DNA of 19,813 bases, from positions 1 to 19,813 of the forward strand of contig CANQCA010000013.1 in the NCBI GenBank assembly GCA_947589585.1. The letters are read 5' to 3'. Both the position numbers and the translations under genes were made by a program. The DNA comes from an uncultured Clostridia bacterium. Lineage in GTDB: Bacteria; Bacillota; Clostridia; Christensenellales; Borkfalkiaceae. Positions 1 to 7,040 of the stretch are shown here, in pieces. The stretch's first letter is position 1. Every line of letters starts with the position of its first letter. Below the pieces are notes generated by a model, which worked only from the letters and a program-made list of their open reading frames with translations, was not told the DNA's origin and did no database searches.

Positions 1-209
1 GCTGTTACATATATCGGGAAAATAAGCGTCATCACCTACGACTTATACGAAGATAGAAACGGACTGTACTTTGAGTAAGGTCAGTAACAGAAACAAACTT
101 TGATTTTATAGAGATCGCAAATAATGAAATTTCCAAAAGTATAAAAGAAATAAATTACTGTGTTGAGCAACTTGAGAATATCATAAAATTATTAGAGAAT
201 AATTTGTGA
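1..209 (+). pseudogene. 3' end of an unidentified gene, apparently frameshifted
   Basis: Frame 1 is open from the left edge and ends at a TAA at 76-78; its last residues read ITYDLYEDRNGLYFE. Directly after it, the frame starting at 75 is open to a TGA at 207-209 and encodes a hydrophilic helical tail (EISKSIKEINYCVEQLENII and neighbours) with heptad-like spacing. This second stretch has no ATG, GTG or TTG start. The simplest reading is therefore one protein whose last ~45 residues were separated by a one-base indel near 72-78. No canonical slippery heptamer is visible at the join. The DNA is clearly more AT-rich than the rest of the window, which hints at foreign origin. I do not recognise the family. 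The coding nature of both pieces is inferred from composition only. Confidence 0.4.
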
Positions 210-242
210 TATGAGATTGTCCGACTGAGGTTGCATTCTCCC

Positions 243-285
243 CTCCATCGAAAAAGGCACCTTTGGGGTGCCTTTTTCGATGGAG
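243..285 (+). terminator. Perfect 19-bp hairpin, likely bidirectional terminator
   Basis: Positions 243-261 and 267-285 are exact reverse complements around a 5-base loop (TTTGG). The inner part has the usual terminator layout: an A-tract, a GGCACC/GGTGCC stem and a T-tract at 273-277, symmetric enough to work on both strands. The extra outer arms (CTCCATCG/CGATGGAG) pair beyond the A/T tracts. It lies 33 bases after the stop at 209 and upstream of the promoter at 317-345, so it isolates the phosphodiesterase gene from upstream transcription. Confidence 0.8.
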
Positions 286-316
286 AAAAGTGAGGGCAGA
301 AAGAACCTCCTCGGGG

Positions 317-345
317 TTGATTTTTGAGAGAAATGGGTGTATAAT
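317..345 (+). promoter_or_regulatory. Sigma-A-type promoter of the phosphodiesterase gene
   Basis: A -35 box TTGATT (317-322), a 17-base spacer and a perfect -10 TATAAT (340-345) are visible. The expected start of transcription is around 352-353, which coincides with the ATG at 353. The transcript would then have essentially no leader. Confidence 0.7.
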
Positions 346-352
346 GCTTCTC

Positions 353-1087
353 ATGGAAAATTTTTTGATCACAAAACCTATCGCACACCGCGGGCTGCAC
401 GATGAAAGCATCCCCGAGAACTCCTTGCCCGCCTTCGAGGAAGCAATAAAACATGGCTTCCCCATCGAGACGGACGTGCGCTTCACCAAGGATAAAAGGC
501 TCATCATCTTTCACGACGACACCCTTGCCCGCATGACGGGGGATGGGCGCGCCGTCTCCGATTGCACGCTCGAAGAGATGCAAACGCTTCTTCTCGACGG
601 GAAGGAACACATTCCCACGTTTGAAGAATTTTTGCACTGCATTGCGGGACGCACTCCCCTTCTCATCGAGATCAAGAACATGAACGGCGTGAAGGGAGAG
701 GAGATCGCCTCGGCCCTTTCCCGCGCGCTCGAAGGCTACGCGGGAGAGTACGCCATCCAGTCCTTCCAGCCCCTCTATGTGAAGGCGTATAAAAAGCTTT
801 GCCCGCACATTCCCTGCGGCGTTCTGGCGACGGCACAGGCGGGAAAAGAAGCCTTCGGCGGCGGCCCCTTCTGGCGCATCAAGGCCTACATCGTGAGAAA
901 CCTCACCCTCAATTTTACGGTAAAGCCCGACTTTGTGAGCTACTGCTTTGCGGACCTGCCGAGAAGGTGTGTTGCAAGGTTCAAGGGGTTCCGGCTCGGC
1001 TGGACGGTTCGCTCCGAAGAGGACGAAACGCAGGCAAGAAGGTTCGTCGATAATATCATCTTCGAAGGCTATCTTCCCGAAAAATAA
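353..1087 (+). CDS. Glycerophosphodiester phosphodiesterase (GDPD family)
   Basis: A 244-residue cytosolic-looking protein without a signal peptide. GDPD enzymes hydrolyse glycerophosphodiesters to glycerol-3-phosphate and an alcohol. The N-terminal half carries the family signature: catalytic HRG at residues 12-14, PEN at 21-23, the metal ligands in ETD (39-41), and the second catalytic histidine in FHDD (53-56). The TIM-barrel-like remainder includes LIEIK. The reading frame is open back to 263, but an upstream start would lie inside the terminator hairpin or the -10 box. The ATG at 353 gives the typical family N-terminus and sits at the predicted transcription start. There is no Shine-Dalgarno sequence before it. 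The gene is monocistronic, closed by the hairpin at 1190-1216. Substrate specificity cannot be read from the sequence. Confidence 0.9.
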   Translation: MENFLITKPIAHRGLHDESIPENSLPAFEEAIKHGFPIETDVRFTKDKRLIIFHDDTLARMTGDGRAVSDCTLEEMQTLLLDGKEHIPTFEEFLHCIAGRTPLLIEIKNMNGVKGEEIASALSRALEGYAGEYAIQSFQPLYVKAYKKLCPHIPCGVLATAQAGKEAFGGGPFWRIKAYIVRNLTLNFTVKPDFVSYCFADLPRRCVARFKGFRLGWTVRSEEDETQARRFVDNIIFEGYLPEK

Positions 1088-1112
1088 GGCCGTTTTCTAC
1101 CTTAAAATTATT

Positions 1113-1161
1113 ATTTCGAAAAAAATCGAAATAAATGATTTTTCTTAAATTTTTAAGAAAA
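1113..1161. repeat. Two AT-rich hairpins between convergent genes
   Basis: ATTTCGA (1113-1119) pairs perfectly with TCGAAAT (1126-1132) across an A6 loop. TTTTCTTAA (1140-1148) pairs with TTAAGAAAA (1153-1161) across four bases. They precede the stronger terminator at 1190-1216 in the convergent gap. They may be accessory terminator structure or remnants of an AT-rich insertion. Confidence 0.4.
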
Positions 1162-1183
1162 TTCGCGTATTTTTCTATAAAAT

Positions 1184-1216
1184 CGTTAAAAAAGGCCTGC
1201 GCAAAGCAGGCCTTTT
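1184..1216. terminator. Bidirectional terminator between convergent genes
   Basis: The stem AAAAGGCCTGC (1190-1200) / GCAGGCCTTTT (1206-1216) has a GCAAA loop. On the plus strand a short T4 follows the GC stem. On the minus strand the stem is followed by T6 (complement of the A-run ending at 1193). It therefore serves the phosphodiesterase gene (+) and the NYN gene (-). Confidence 0.8.
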
Positions 1217-1224
1217 GTCGGGGC

Positions 1225-1367
1225 TTAAGCCGTATCGAAGCATCGCCCTATTATCGTGTGGTCACCCTTCGACACGGCTCAGGGTGACGAAGAAAAGCGA
1301 GGGCGGGATGACACGCTTCCCACGCTCAGGATGACGCTACCGCACTCAAGATGACGCGGTAATTCCG
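1225..1367. repeat. Dispersed intergenic repeat fragments
   Basis: The stretch is non-coding and contains several copies of a CAGGATGACGC-like word (around 1283, 1313, 1330 and 1347) and a 'GGTCACCCTTCG' word. The same vocabulary recurs at 8666-8720 and throughout 12830-13490. No gene is seen here. It lies just 3' of the NYN gene on the minus strand. Confidence 0.55.
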
Positions 1368-2117
1368 TCACTCCTCTTCCTTGCAGCAGTAGAAATCGTT
1401 TTGCGTCGAATTTTCGTCTTCCTTAGATTGGATTTCGTACAACTCGGGAAAATCTCGAATCAAGTACATCAATTTTTTGTAGCCATATTTTTGCGGCTTA
1501 AATTCCGGATCTTCCTGTCTTATATAAATTCCCGCTTTTCCCATCCACGCGAACCCTTTTTCATCCTTATTGTCCCGCCAAGCCTTTTTTATGCATTCAT
1601 GGAGTTCCTCCGGGACACGAATTCTTCTCTTCTTCCGCTTTTCCTCTTCTATTCTCTCTTCGTCCGTCAGAAAATCTTCCAAAGAAAGAAAACTGTCGCA
1701 TGCGTTTATTAAGGAGATCGGGGACTTTTTCTTACCGATCCCGATGACCTTTATGCATTTCTCCCGAAGGTGTAAGGCAATGCTCGTGAAATCACTATCG
1801 CTCGAGACGATGACAAAGGTATCGTATAAGCCCGCATTAAGAAGTTCCATTGCCTCAACGATCAAGGTTATGTCGGCCGAATTCTTCTTCGGAACATAGT
1901 TTGGCGTAAATATCAATTTGATGCCGAACTCTTTGGCTTTATCGAACCAAGGCTCTAATGCCTCATTTGTAAAATCGCCGTACGCTCTCTTGACGGCGAT
2001 CCTACCCTCTTCGCAGAGTTTTTCGAGCACGTCGCCCATCTTATAAACATCCGTATTTTCTGCGTCGATGAGGACCGCAATGTTTGCACAGTCCCACGCT
2101 CCGACCTTTTCGTTCAT
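1368..2117 (-). CDS. NYN-domain putative RNase with C-terminal OST-HTH/LOTUS domain
   Basis: A 249-residue protein. Residues ~12-150 form a LabA/DUF88-type NYN (PIN-like) domain. The acidic positions expected for a metal-dependent nuclease site are present: D18 in LIDAEN, D82 in SADITL, and D107/D109 in SSDSDF. A charged linker (153-170, rich in E, K and R) leads to an OST-HTH/LOTUS-like RNA-binding segment (~188-230, FAWMGKAGIYIR and YGYKKLMYLIRDFP). NYN-LOTUS proteins are known or predicted to act on RNA; the target here is unknown. The start is supported by an AAGGAG 8-10 bases upstream. The gene follows the XRE regulator by 34 bases with no terminator between them, so the two are probably co-transcribed. 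An N-terminal extension relative to the domain edge is minimal. Confidence 0.85.
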   Translation of the reverse strand: MNEKVGAWDCANIAVLIDAENTDVYKMGDVLEKLCEEGRIAVKRAYGDFTNEALEPWFDKAKEFGIKLIFTPNYVPKKNSADITLIVEAMELLNAGLYDTFVIVSSDSDFTSIALHLREKCIKVIGIGKKKSPISLINACDSFLSLEDFLTDEERIEEEKRKKRRIRVPEELHECIKKAWRDNKDEKGFAWMGKAGIYIRQEDPEFKPQKYGYKKLMYLIRDFPELYEIQSKEDENSTQNDFYCCKEEE

Positions 2118-2151
2118 TTTATCTTCTCCTTACAAAAGTATTTGATGTCCG

Positions 2152-3249
2152 CTATGATAAAACCGCGAGAAGGATCACGCCGATAAAGAACGCCGCAGCC
2201 GACCCCCAGAAGATCGCGTCGCGAATGTGCTGTTTCTTGTTGGAAGCCTTGATCTCCTGTTTGATCTCCTCTTCCTCGGCATTGCAGCTTGCCACAGCAT
2301 TCTCGCTCGCCGCCTCCAACGCATTCTTATCGATGGAGGGAAGCTCTTCTTCATAGCGGAGGTTCTCCCCTCTCGCCTTGAGCCCCGAGACGACTGCCGC
2401 GATCTCTTCGAGCCGCTTCTGCGTCTCCGTGGAGACGGCATTATAGAAGGCATTGTTGTCGGCCGTCTTCTTGAGATTGATCATGCCGTAGTAGGTGCGG
2501 TAGGAGATGACCTTGACGGTGTACTCTCCCGTCGTTCCGTCCGCGTTAAAATATGTAAAGGTCAGGTTGTATTGCATGGGCTTCATCATCGTGGAAGTCG
2601 ACTGAACGCCCACCCCCACGCCAGTGATCCCGCCGACGAGAAGGCTCCCTTTAAGACGGGAACCGTTGTAGCGCATGCTGTTCCCATCGCTCGAGACTTG
2701 AACGCCGATGAGGTTTTCGAACGGGCAGACGAACTGCTCCGCGCCGTCGAAGTAGATCCCGCAAGCGAGCCGCTTCTCATCGATGAAGAAGGCGACAAGG
2801 TTGTCGCTCTGCAGAAAATAGGTCTTGTCGTAGCCGGAGATCGCCGCGTTGAACTTCTTGCTCTTTCTCTCAAAGACGCGATCGGCGAACGCCTGAAGCT
2901 TCTTCTTGCTTCCCGCGGGGAAGGGCTTCTCGCCGAAGCCGTGGTCATAGTCGGCATGAAGGTATATCAGGTCCGTTGGGGACGTGAAGACATCGCGGTA
3001 CGTCGGCTTCGTGGGCCGGGGGTCGGCGCTCGCAGGCAGTGCGTCGATCCCGAGCTCGTCATTCAAAAGAACGTCCAGCGAGACGCCGAAGATCTCGGCG
3101 AGCTTTTTCACCTTTTCCACTTCGGGCGTACTATCGCCCGTCTCCCATTTATAGACTGCCTGACGGCTGACCTCAACGCTATGTGCGAGTTCTTCCTGGG
3201 AAATACCTTTGGCTTTTCTGAGCTGTACGATTTTGTCCTTTAATTTCAT
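2152..3249 (-). CDS. Tail-anchored XRE-family transcriptional regulator
   Basis: A 365-residue protein. Residues 1-64 are a Cro/CI (XRE) helix-turn-helix (GISQEELAHSVEVSRQAVYK, then WETGDSTPE). A linker leads to a ~150-residue beta-rich region (about 84-260). This contains a glycine/valine-rich turn at 201-215 (GSLLVGGITGVGVGV), reminiscent of bacterial PH-like or DUF4429-type domains, although I cannot assign it. A glutamate-rich helical segment (275-335) precedes a single C-terminal membrane helix (~345-364), leaving almost nothing outside, so the protein should be tail-anchored with the DNA-binding end in the cytosol. The frame is open further upstream, but the ATG at 3249 has a perfect AAAGGAGG 6 bases before it. 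It probably heads an operon with the NYN gene. Confidence 0.8.
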   Translation of the reverse strand: MKLKDKIVQLRKAKGISQEELAHSVEVSRQAVYKWETGDSTPEVEKVKKLAEIFGVSLDVLLNDELGIDALPASADPRPTKPTYRDVFTSPTDLIYLHADYDHGFGEKPFPAGSKKKLQAFADRVFERKSKKFNAAISGYDKTYFLQSDNLVAFFIDEKRLACGIYFDGAEQFVCPFENLIGVQVSSDGNSMRYNGSRLKGSLLVGGITGVGVGVQSTSTMMKPMQYNLTFTYFNADGTTGEYTVKVISYRTYYGMINLKKTADNNAFYNAVSTETQKRLEEIAAVVSGLKARGENLRYEEELPSIDKNALEAASENAVASCNAEEEEIKQEIKASNKKQHIRDAIFWGSAAAFFIGVILLAVLS

Positions 3250-3282
3250 TTGTGCCTCCTTTTGGGATGAATTTGTGCCTTC

Positions 3283-3291
3283 ATTATAGCA
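3283..3291 (-). promoter_or_regulatory. Extended -10 promoter for the XRE/NYN pair
   Basis: On the minus strand TGC-TATAAT (3291-3283) forms an extended -10 box about 33 bases before the start codon at 3249. The -35 position is poor, which is tolerated with an extended -10. An imperfect inverted repeat (AAACCG...CGGTTT, about 3327-3346) lies upstream and could be a regulator site. Confidence 0.5.
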
Positions 3292-3372
3292 AAAGACAAG
3301 AAAAAGCACAGCCAACTAAACTTTGCAAACCGTCAACCGGCGGTTTACATGTCAAAATTTTTTTCAAAAACC

Positions 3373-5160
3373 CTACATTTGCGCGGCAAGCATGCGGAAG
3401 TAGGCGCCTTTTTTCTCCACGAGCTGTTGGTGGGTCCCCTCTTCGACGATCTTACCCTCCGAGAGGACGACGATGCGGTCGGCTTCGCGGATGGTGGAGA
3501 GACGGTGCGCGATGACGAAACTCGTTCTGCCTGCAAGGAGCGTTTTGAGGCTTTTCTGGACGGAGAGCTCGGTCTGGGTATCGACGTGGCTCGTGGCTTC
3601 GTCGAGGACGATGATGCGCGGATCTGCGAGGATGAGCCTTGCAAAGGAGAGAAGCTGCCTCTCCCCGCCCGAGAGCGCATAGCCTTCGGAGATCTGCGTT
3701 TCATACCCCTCGGGAAGGCGGGAGATGAAGCCTTCCGCACATGCCGCCATTGCCGCGGCCTTGCACTCCTCGTCGCTCGCGTCGGGGCGGGAAAAGCGGA
3801 TATTATCGAGCACGCTTCCGCTGAAGATGAAAGTATCCTGCATCATCGCGCCCACATTCCGGCGAAGAGATTTTACGGTGTATTCGCGGATATCACGCCC
3901 GTCAACGCGGACATGCCCCCCTTGGACGTCGTAGAAACGGGAGAGGAGGCTGACGATCGTCGTCTTGCCGGAGCCCGTCGCTCCGACGAGCGCTATGGTC
4001 TCCCCCGCCTTCACGTCGAGTGAGAAATCTTTTAAGACGGGCACGCCTTCGATATAGGAAAAGTCGACATTTTCGAAGCAGACGTCGCCGCGGCAATTCT
4101 CGAGGGGCGAAGCATCGGGCGCGTCCGCGATCTCTACGGGCGTCTCGATCGTATCGTAGATGCGCTCGACATTGGCGGTGAGTTTGAAAAGATCGGCAAG
4201 TTCGCCGCAGACCGTCGCAATGGTGGAAGTGATCTCACCGAGGGCGGAGCCGATCGCGATGACCGTTGCGAGGGAGAGGTTCCCTCCGGAAAGACCGATC
4301 GCGAGTGCGACGCCATAGACGATGCTCGTGAGGAGCGCATTGGAAAAGCCGTGGGCGATGGGATGAAAACATTCACGCGCCGCAGTGGTATACATGAATG
4401 CGCGGCGGAACTCTTCGTAGAGCTCGCCTGCGACCTGCACGTTGAGGGAAGCGCGGTTGTAGGCGCGGACGACTTCCGCACCGCCGATGTTTTCCGCGAC
4501 AAAGGCGGTATAGTTGGCGTTCTTGTTGCGCTGCTTCCCCTCCCGCCTGTGGATGGTCCTGCTCAAAAAATAAATGAGGACGGCGAGCGGAACAAGCGCG
4601 CCGACAACTGCCCCGCCGATGCGGATATCGAGGCATAAGATCCAGACAATGCCGATAAAGATGACGCCGATGCAGTAGAGCATGATGAAAAAGAAATTGC
4701 CCACGATCTCGGCGACTTCATCGACATAGGTCGTCACGCGGACGAGGATCTTCCCCGTGGAATGCGTATCGAAATAGCGGAAGGAAAGGATGCTGACGTG
4801 GTCGAAGATCTCTTTTCTCAGTTCAAAAGAAAAGAGATGCCCGAACTTCATCGGCACGAGGTGTTCGAGATAGAAGACGGCGGCGCCCCCGCCCCATGTG
4901 ATGAGAAGGCCGCCCGCGGCGAGGAGCACGGTTCTCATGTAATTTTCCGCCAAGAGCCCTTCTGCGGGGAAGATCGCCGCGATGATGATGGAATAGAGGA
5001 GCCCGGGGATGAGGGAAAGCGCACCCGAGGCGATCTCGATGAGAAGGCTCCCTATGAGCGAACGCTTGTGCCGCGCTGCCTGACGGACGAGGCGGCCGAA
5101 CATCCTGAGGTTGAATTTCTGTCTGACGTATTCATCCTGATAATAGAGGTTATTGTGCAT
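3373..5160 (-). CDS. ABC exporter half-transporter, consensus subunit of a heterodimer
   Basis: A 595-residue type IV ABC exporter half. An N-terminal membrane domain (~residues 30-320, six helices expected) is followed by an ATPase domain: Walker A GATGSGKTT (393-401), Q-loop MMQD, signature LSGGE (496-500), Walker B IIVLDE with catalytic E521, D-loop SHVD, and H-loop H552 (IAHRLS). All catalytic residues are intact. It resembles the TM288/BmrD side of heterodimeric exporters. The ATG at 5160 overlaps the end of the upstream subunit by 11 bases, with GAGGAGG as ribosome binding site inside that gene. This fixes the start and implies coupled, stoichiometric synthesis. The substrate (drug, lipid or peptide) cannot be told from the sequence. 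Confidence 0.9.
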   Translation of the reverse strand: MHNNLYYQDEYVRQKFNLRMFGRLVRQAARHKRSLIGSLLIEIASGALSLIPGLLYSIIIAAIFPAEGLLAENYMRTVLLAAGGLLITWGGGAAVFYLEHLVPMKFGHLFSFELRKEIFDHVSILSFRYFDTHSTGKILVRVTTYVDEVAEIVGNFFFIMLYCIGVIFIGIVWILCLDIRIGGAVVGALVPLAVLIYFLSRTIHRREGKQRNKNANYTAFVAENIGGAEVVRAYNRASLNVQVAGELYEEFRRAFMYTTAARECFHPIAHGFSNALLTSIVYGVALAIGLSGGNLSLATVIAIGSALGEITSTIATVCGELADLFKLTANVERIYDTIETPVEIADAPDASPLENCRGDVCFENVDFSYIEGVPVLKDFSLDVKAGETIALVGATGSGKTTIVSLLSRFYDVQGGHVRVDGRDIREYTVKSLRRNVGAMMQDTFIFSGSVLDNIRFSRPDASDEECKAAAMAACAEGFISRLPEGYETQISEGYALSGGERQLLSFARLILADPRIIVLDEATSHVDTQTELSVQKSLKTLLAGRTSFVIAHRLSTIREADRIVVLSEGKIVEEGTHQQLVEKKGAYFRMLAAQM

Positions 5161-6967
5161 CTTCCGCCTCCTCGAATACCATTTCGCCGCGCTGCCTTGC
5201 ATAGATCTCGGCAAAATTCCCCTTTTGCGCTATGAGCGCATCGAAGGTGCCCCGTTCGACGATCTCTCCCCCATCCAGAAAGAGGATCTCGTCGCAGTCC
5301 TGGAGGGCGGTCGCACGGTGGGTGACGATGATGAGGGTGCGCTCACCGCATGCCGCTTTGAGGTTGGAAAAGACTTTATGTTCGGTCTCGAGGTCGAGCG
5401 CGCTCGTTACGTCGTCGAAGACGAGGATGGGCGCATCCTTAAAGAGGGCGCGGGCGATGGAAATGCGTTGCTTCTGCCCGCCCGAAAGGCCGAACCCCTT
5501 CTCGCCCACGGTGGTCTCGTACCCTTCGGGGAAATTCGCGGCAAACTCGTCCACCTCGGCAAGGGCACCCGCGCGAAGGATCTTCTCCTCGGGGGCGAAG
5601 GGGTCGTAGAGGGCGATGTTGGCGGCGATCGTGTTGGAGAAGAGGAAAACGTTTTGCATCGCATAGGAGAACCTGCGGCAAAGCTCCTCGCGGTCGTATG
5701 TATGGATGGGCGCGCCACATAGAAGGATCTCTCCCTCGTCCGCCTCCGCCATGCCCTGCATGAGCTTGCAAAGGAGGGTCTTGCCCGCACCCGTTCTTCC
5801 CATGATGCCGAGCTTTTTTCCGTAGGGAATTTCGAGGTCGATATCATGGAGAGCGTATTCCCCGCCGCTCTTCACCCCCACGCCCTTAAAGCAGATCGAA
5901 GGCCGCATCGCGGGCATGGTATGCCCGTATTTCGCCGCGACCTCATCTTTGTCGTTCAGGAATCCGAAGAGACGGCGGGCGGAGACGAAGTTCCGCTGCA
6001 TGTTGTTGATGTTGATGAGCACGCTCGTGAGCTGCCAGATGAGCGTTCCCATATAGCCCATGACCGCCGTGAATTCCCCCGCCGTGATCTCATGCGAAAG
6101 GCCGAGCCAAACGGCGAGCGCAAGTTCCCCGCAGAAGACGAAAACGCGCACGATCTGCGTGGAGAGCGTGCGCCGCGCAAACAGCTCCACTCCGTGGTAG
6201 TGGGTCAGAAGAAGGCGGCGGTTGTCGCCGTCGAAGAGCGCCATGCGTTCCCGTTCGCGGGCGAAGGACGTGATCGTGCGGGCGCCATAGACGCTCTCCT
6301 GCACGGTGGTGTTGAGGCGGGAGGAATGCTTCCAGACGCTGTCGTAGTAGGTCCTTACCTTCCGATTGAACAAAAAGACGATGAGCGAGCACGCCGCGCC
6401 GCCTGCGATGGGCAAAAACAGCAGGGTGAAATGGATCTGCCCGAGAAAGACGGAGGCGAATATGGCGTAGACGATGCCGTTCAGAAGGAACTGCACATTG
6501 TGGACATATACATCGCGCACATTGGAGGGATCGCGCGTGGCGATGAGGATGAGGTCGCCCGAGGAATATTTGGAAAGAAGGGGCCCGCTCGCCTCGCCGA
6601 TCTTTTTGATCGCGGCAGAACGCATATCCCCTTCCGCCTTGAGGGTGACATAGTGCCCGAGATACCACTTCCCATAGGAAAACAGGAGAAAGAGAAGGGC
6701 GCCCGCGAGAAGCGTTCCCGCAAGAGCAAAGAAGATGGACAGGAAATCGTCCTGCGCGAACCCGTCGACAAGAAAGGAGAACATGCTGCCCGATCTGGCC
6801 GCTTCCCCGCCGAGAAGGGGTGTGAGCACCCTGTCGACGAGAAGCGAGACGATCTGCGGGGTGATGAGGGTGAGAAAGCTCAGCGTCACCCCGCACGCCA
6901 TGGAAAAGAGGATGACGGGCAGATATTTCCTGAAATACGGGAAGGAATTTTTGAAGAATTCTTTCAT
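5150..6967 (-). CDS. ABC exporter half-transporter, degenerate-site subunit
   Basis: A 605-residue half-transporter. It has a membrane domain over about residues 1-320, then an ATPase domain with Walker A GRTGAGKT (390-397), signature LSGGQ (494-498), Walker B ILVFDD (514-519) and H-loop H550. The residue after the Walker B aspartate is Asp519 instead of Glu. This is the hallmark of the non-hydrolysing site in heterodimers such as TM287/288 and BmrCD. The aromatic A-loop residue is also not evident. The ATG at 6967 gives a normal family N-terminus (MKEFFKNSFPYF). It lacks a clear Shine-Dalgarno and lies only 9 bases behind the T-tract of a terminator. The frame is open upstream but without family-like sequence. 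Confidence 0.9.
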   Translation of the reverse strand: MKEFFKNSFPYFRKYLPVILFSMACGVTLSFLTLITPQIVSLLVDRVLTPLLGGEAARSGSMFSFLVDGFAQDDFLSIFFALAGTLLAGALLFLLFSYGKWYLGHYVTLKAEGDMRSAAIKKIGEASGPLLSKYSSGDLILIATRDPSNVRDVYVHNVQFLLNGIVYAIFASVFLGQIHFTLLFLPIAGGAACSLIVFLFNRKVRTYYDSVWKHSSRLNTTVQESVYGARTITSFARERERMALFDGDNRRLLLTHYHGVELFARRTLSTQIVRVFVFCGELALAVWLGLSHEITAGEFTAVMGYMGTLIWQLTSVLININNMQRNFVSARRLFGFLNDKDEVAAKYGHTMPAMRPSICFKGVGVKSGGEYALHDIDLEIPYGKKLGIMGRTGAGKTLLCKLMQGMAEADEGEILLCGAPIHTYDREELCRRFSYAMQNVFLFSNTIAANIALYDPFAPEEKILRAGALAEVDEFAANFPEGYETTVGEKGFGLSGGQKQRISIARALFKDAPILVFDDVTSALDLETEHKVFSNLKAACGERTLIIVTHRATALQDCDEILFLDGGEIVERGTFDALIAQKGNFAEIYARQRGEMVFEEAEDAQ

Positions 6968-6976
6968 GATATTACC

Positions 6977-7001
6977 AAAAAGGGCGCGATGATCCGCGCC
7001 C
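6977..7001 (-). terminator. Terminator or attenuator between asnS and the ABC operon
   Basis: On the minus strand the stem GGGCGCG (7001-6995) / CGCGCCC (6988-6982) with loop GATCAT is followed by T5 (6981-6977). It lies 40 bases after the asnS stop. Its T-tract ends 9 bases before the ABC start codon at 6967, so it occupies the place where a ribosome binding site would be expected. Confidence 0.8.
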
Positions 7002-7040
7002 TGTTCACTGCAGAAATAACGTCGCGTGTGGCGCGATAAA

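Noticed and set aside
66..80. Programmed ribosomal frameshift at the left-edge gene
   Set aside because: No slippery heptamer or downstream structure is visible. A mutation or sequencing indel is simpler.
263..352. Upstream start for the phosphodiesterase at 263 or 344
   Set aside because: The first lies inside the terminator hairpin and the second inside the -10 box. The encoded extension is not family-like.
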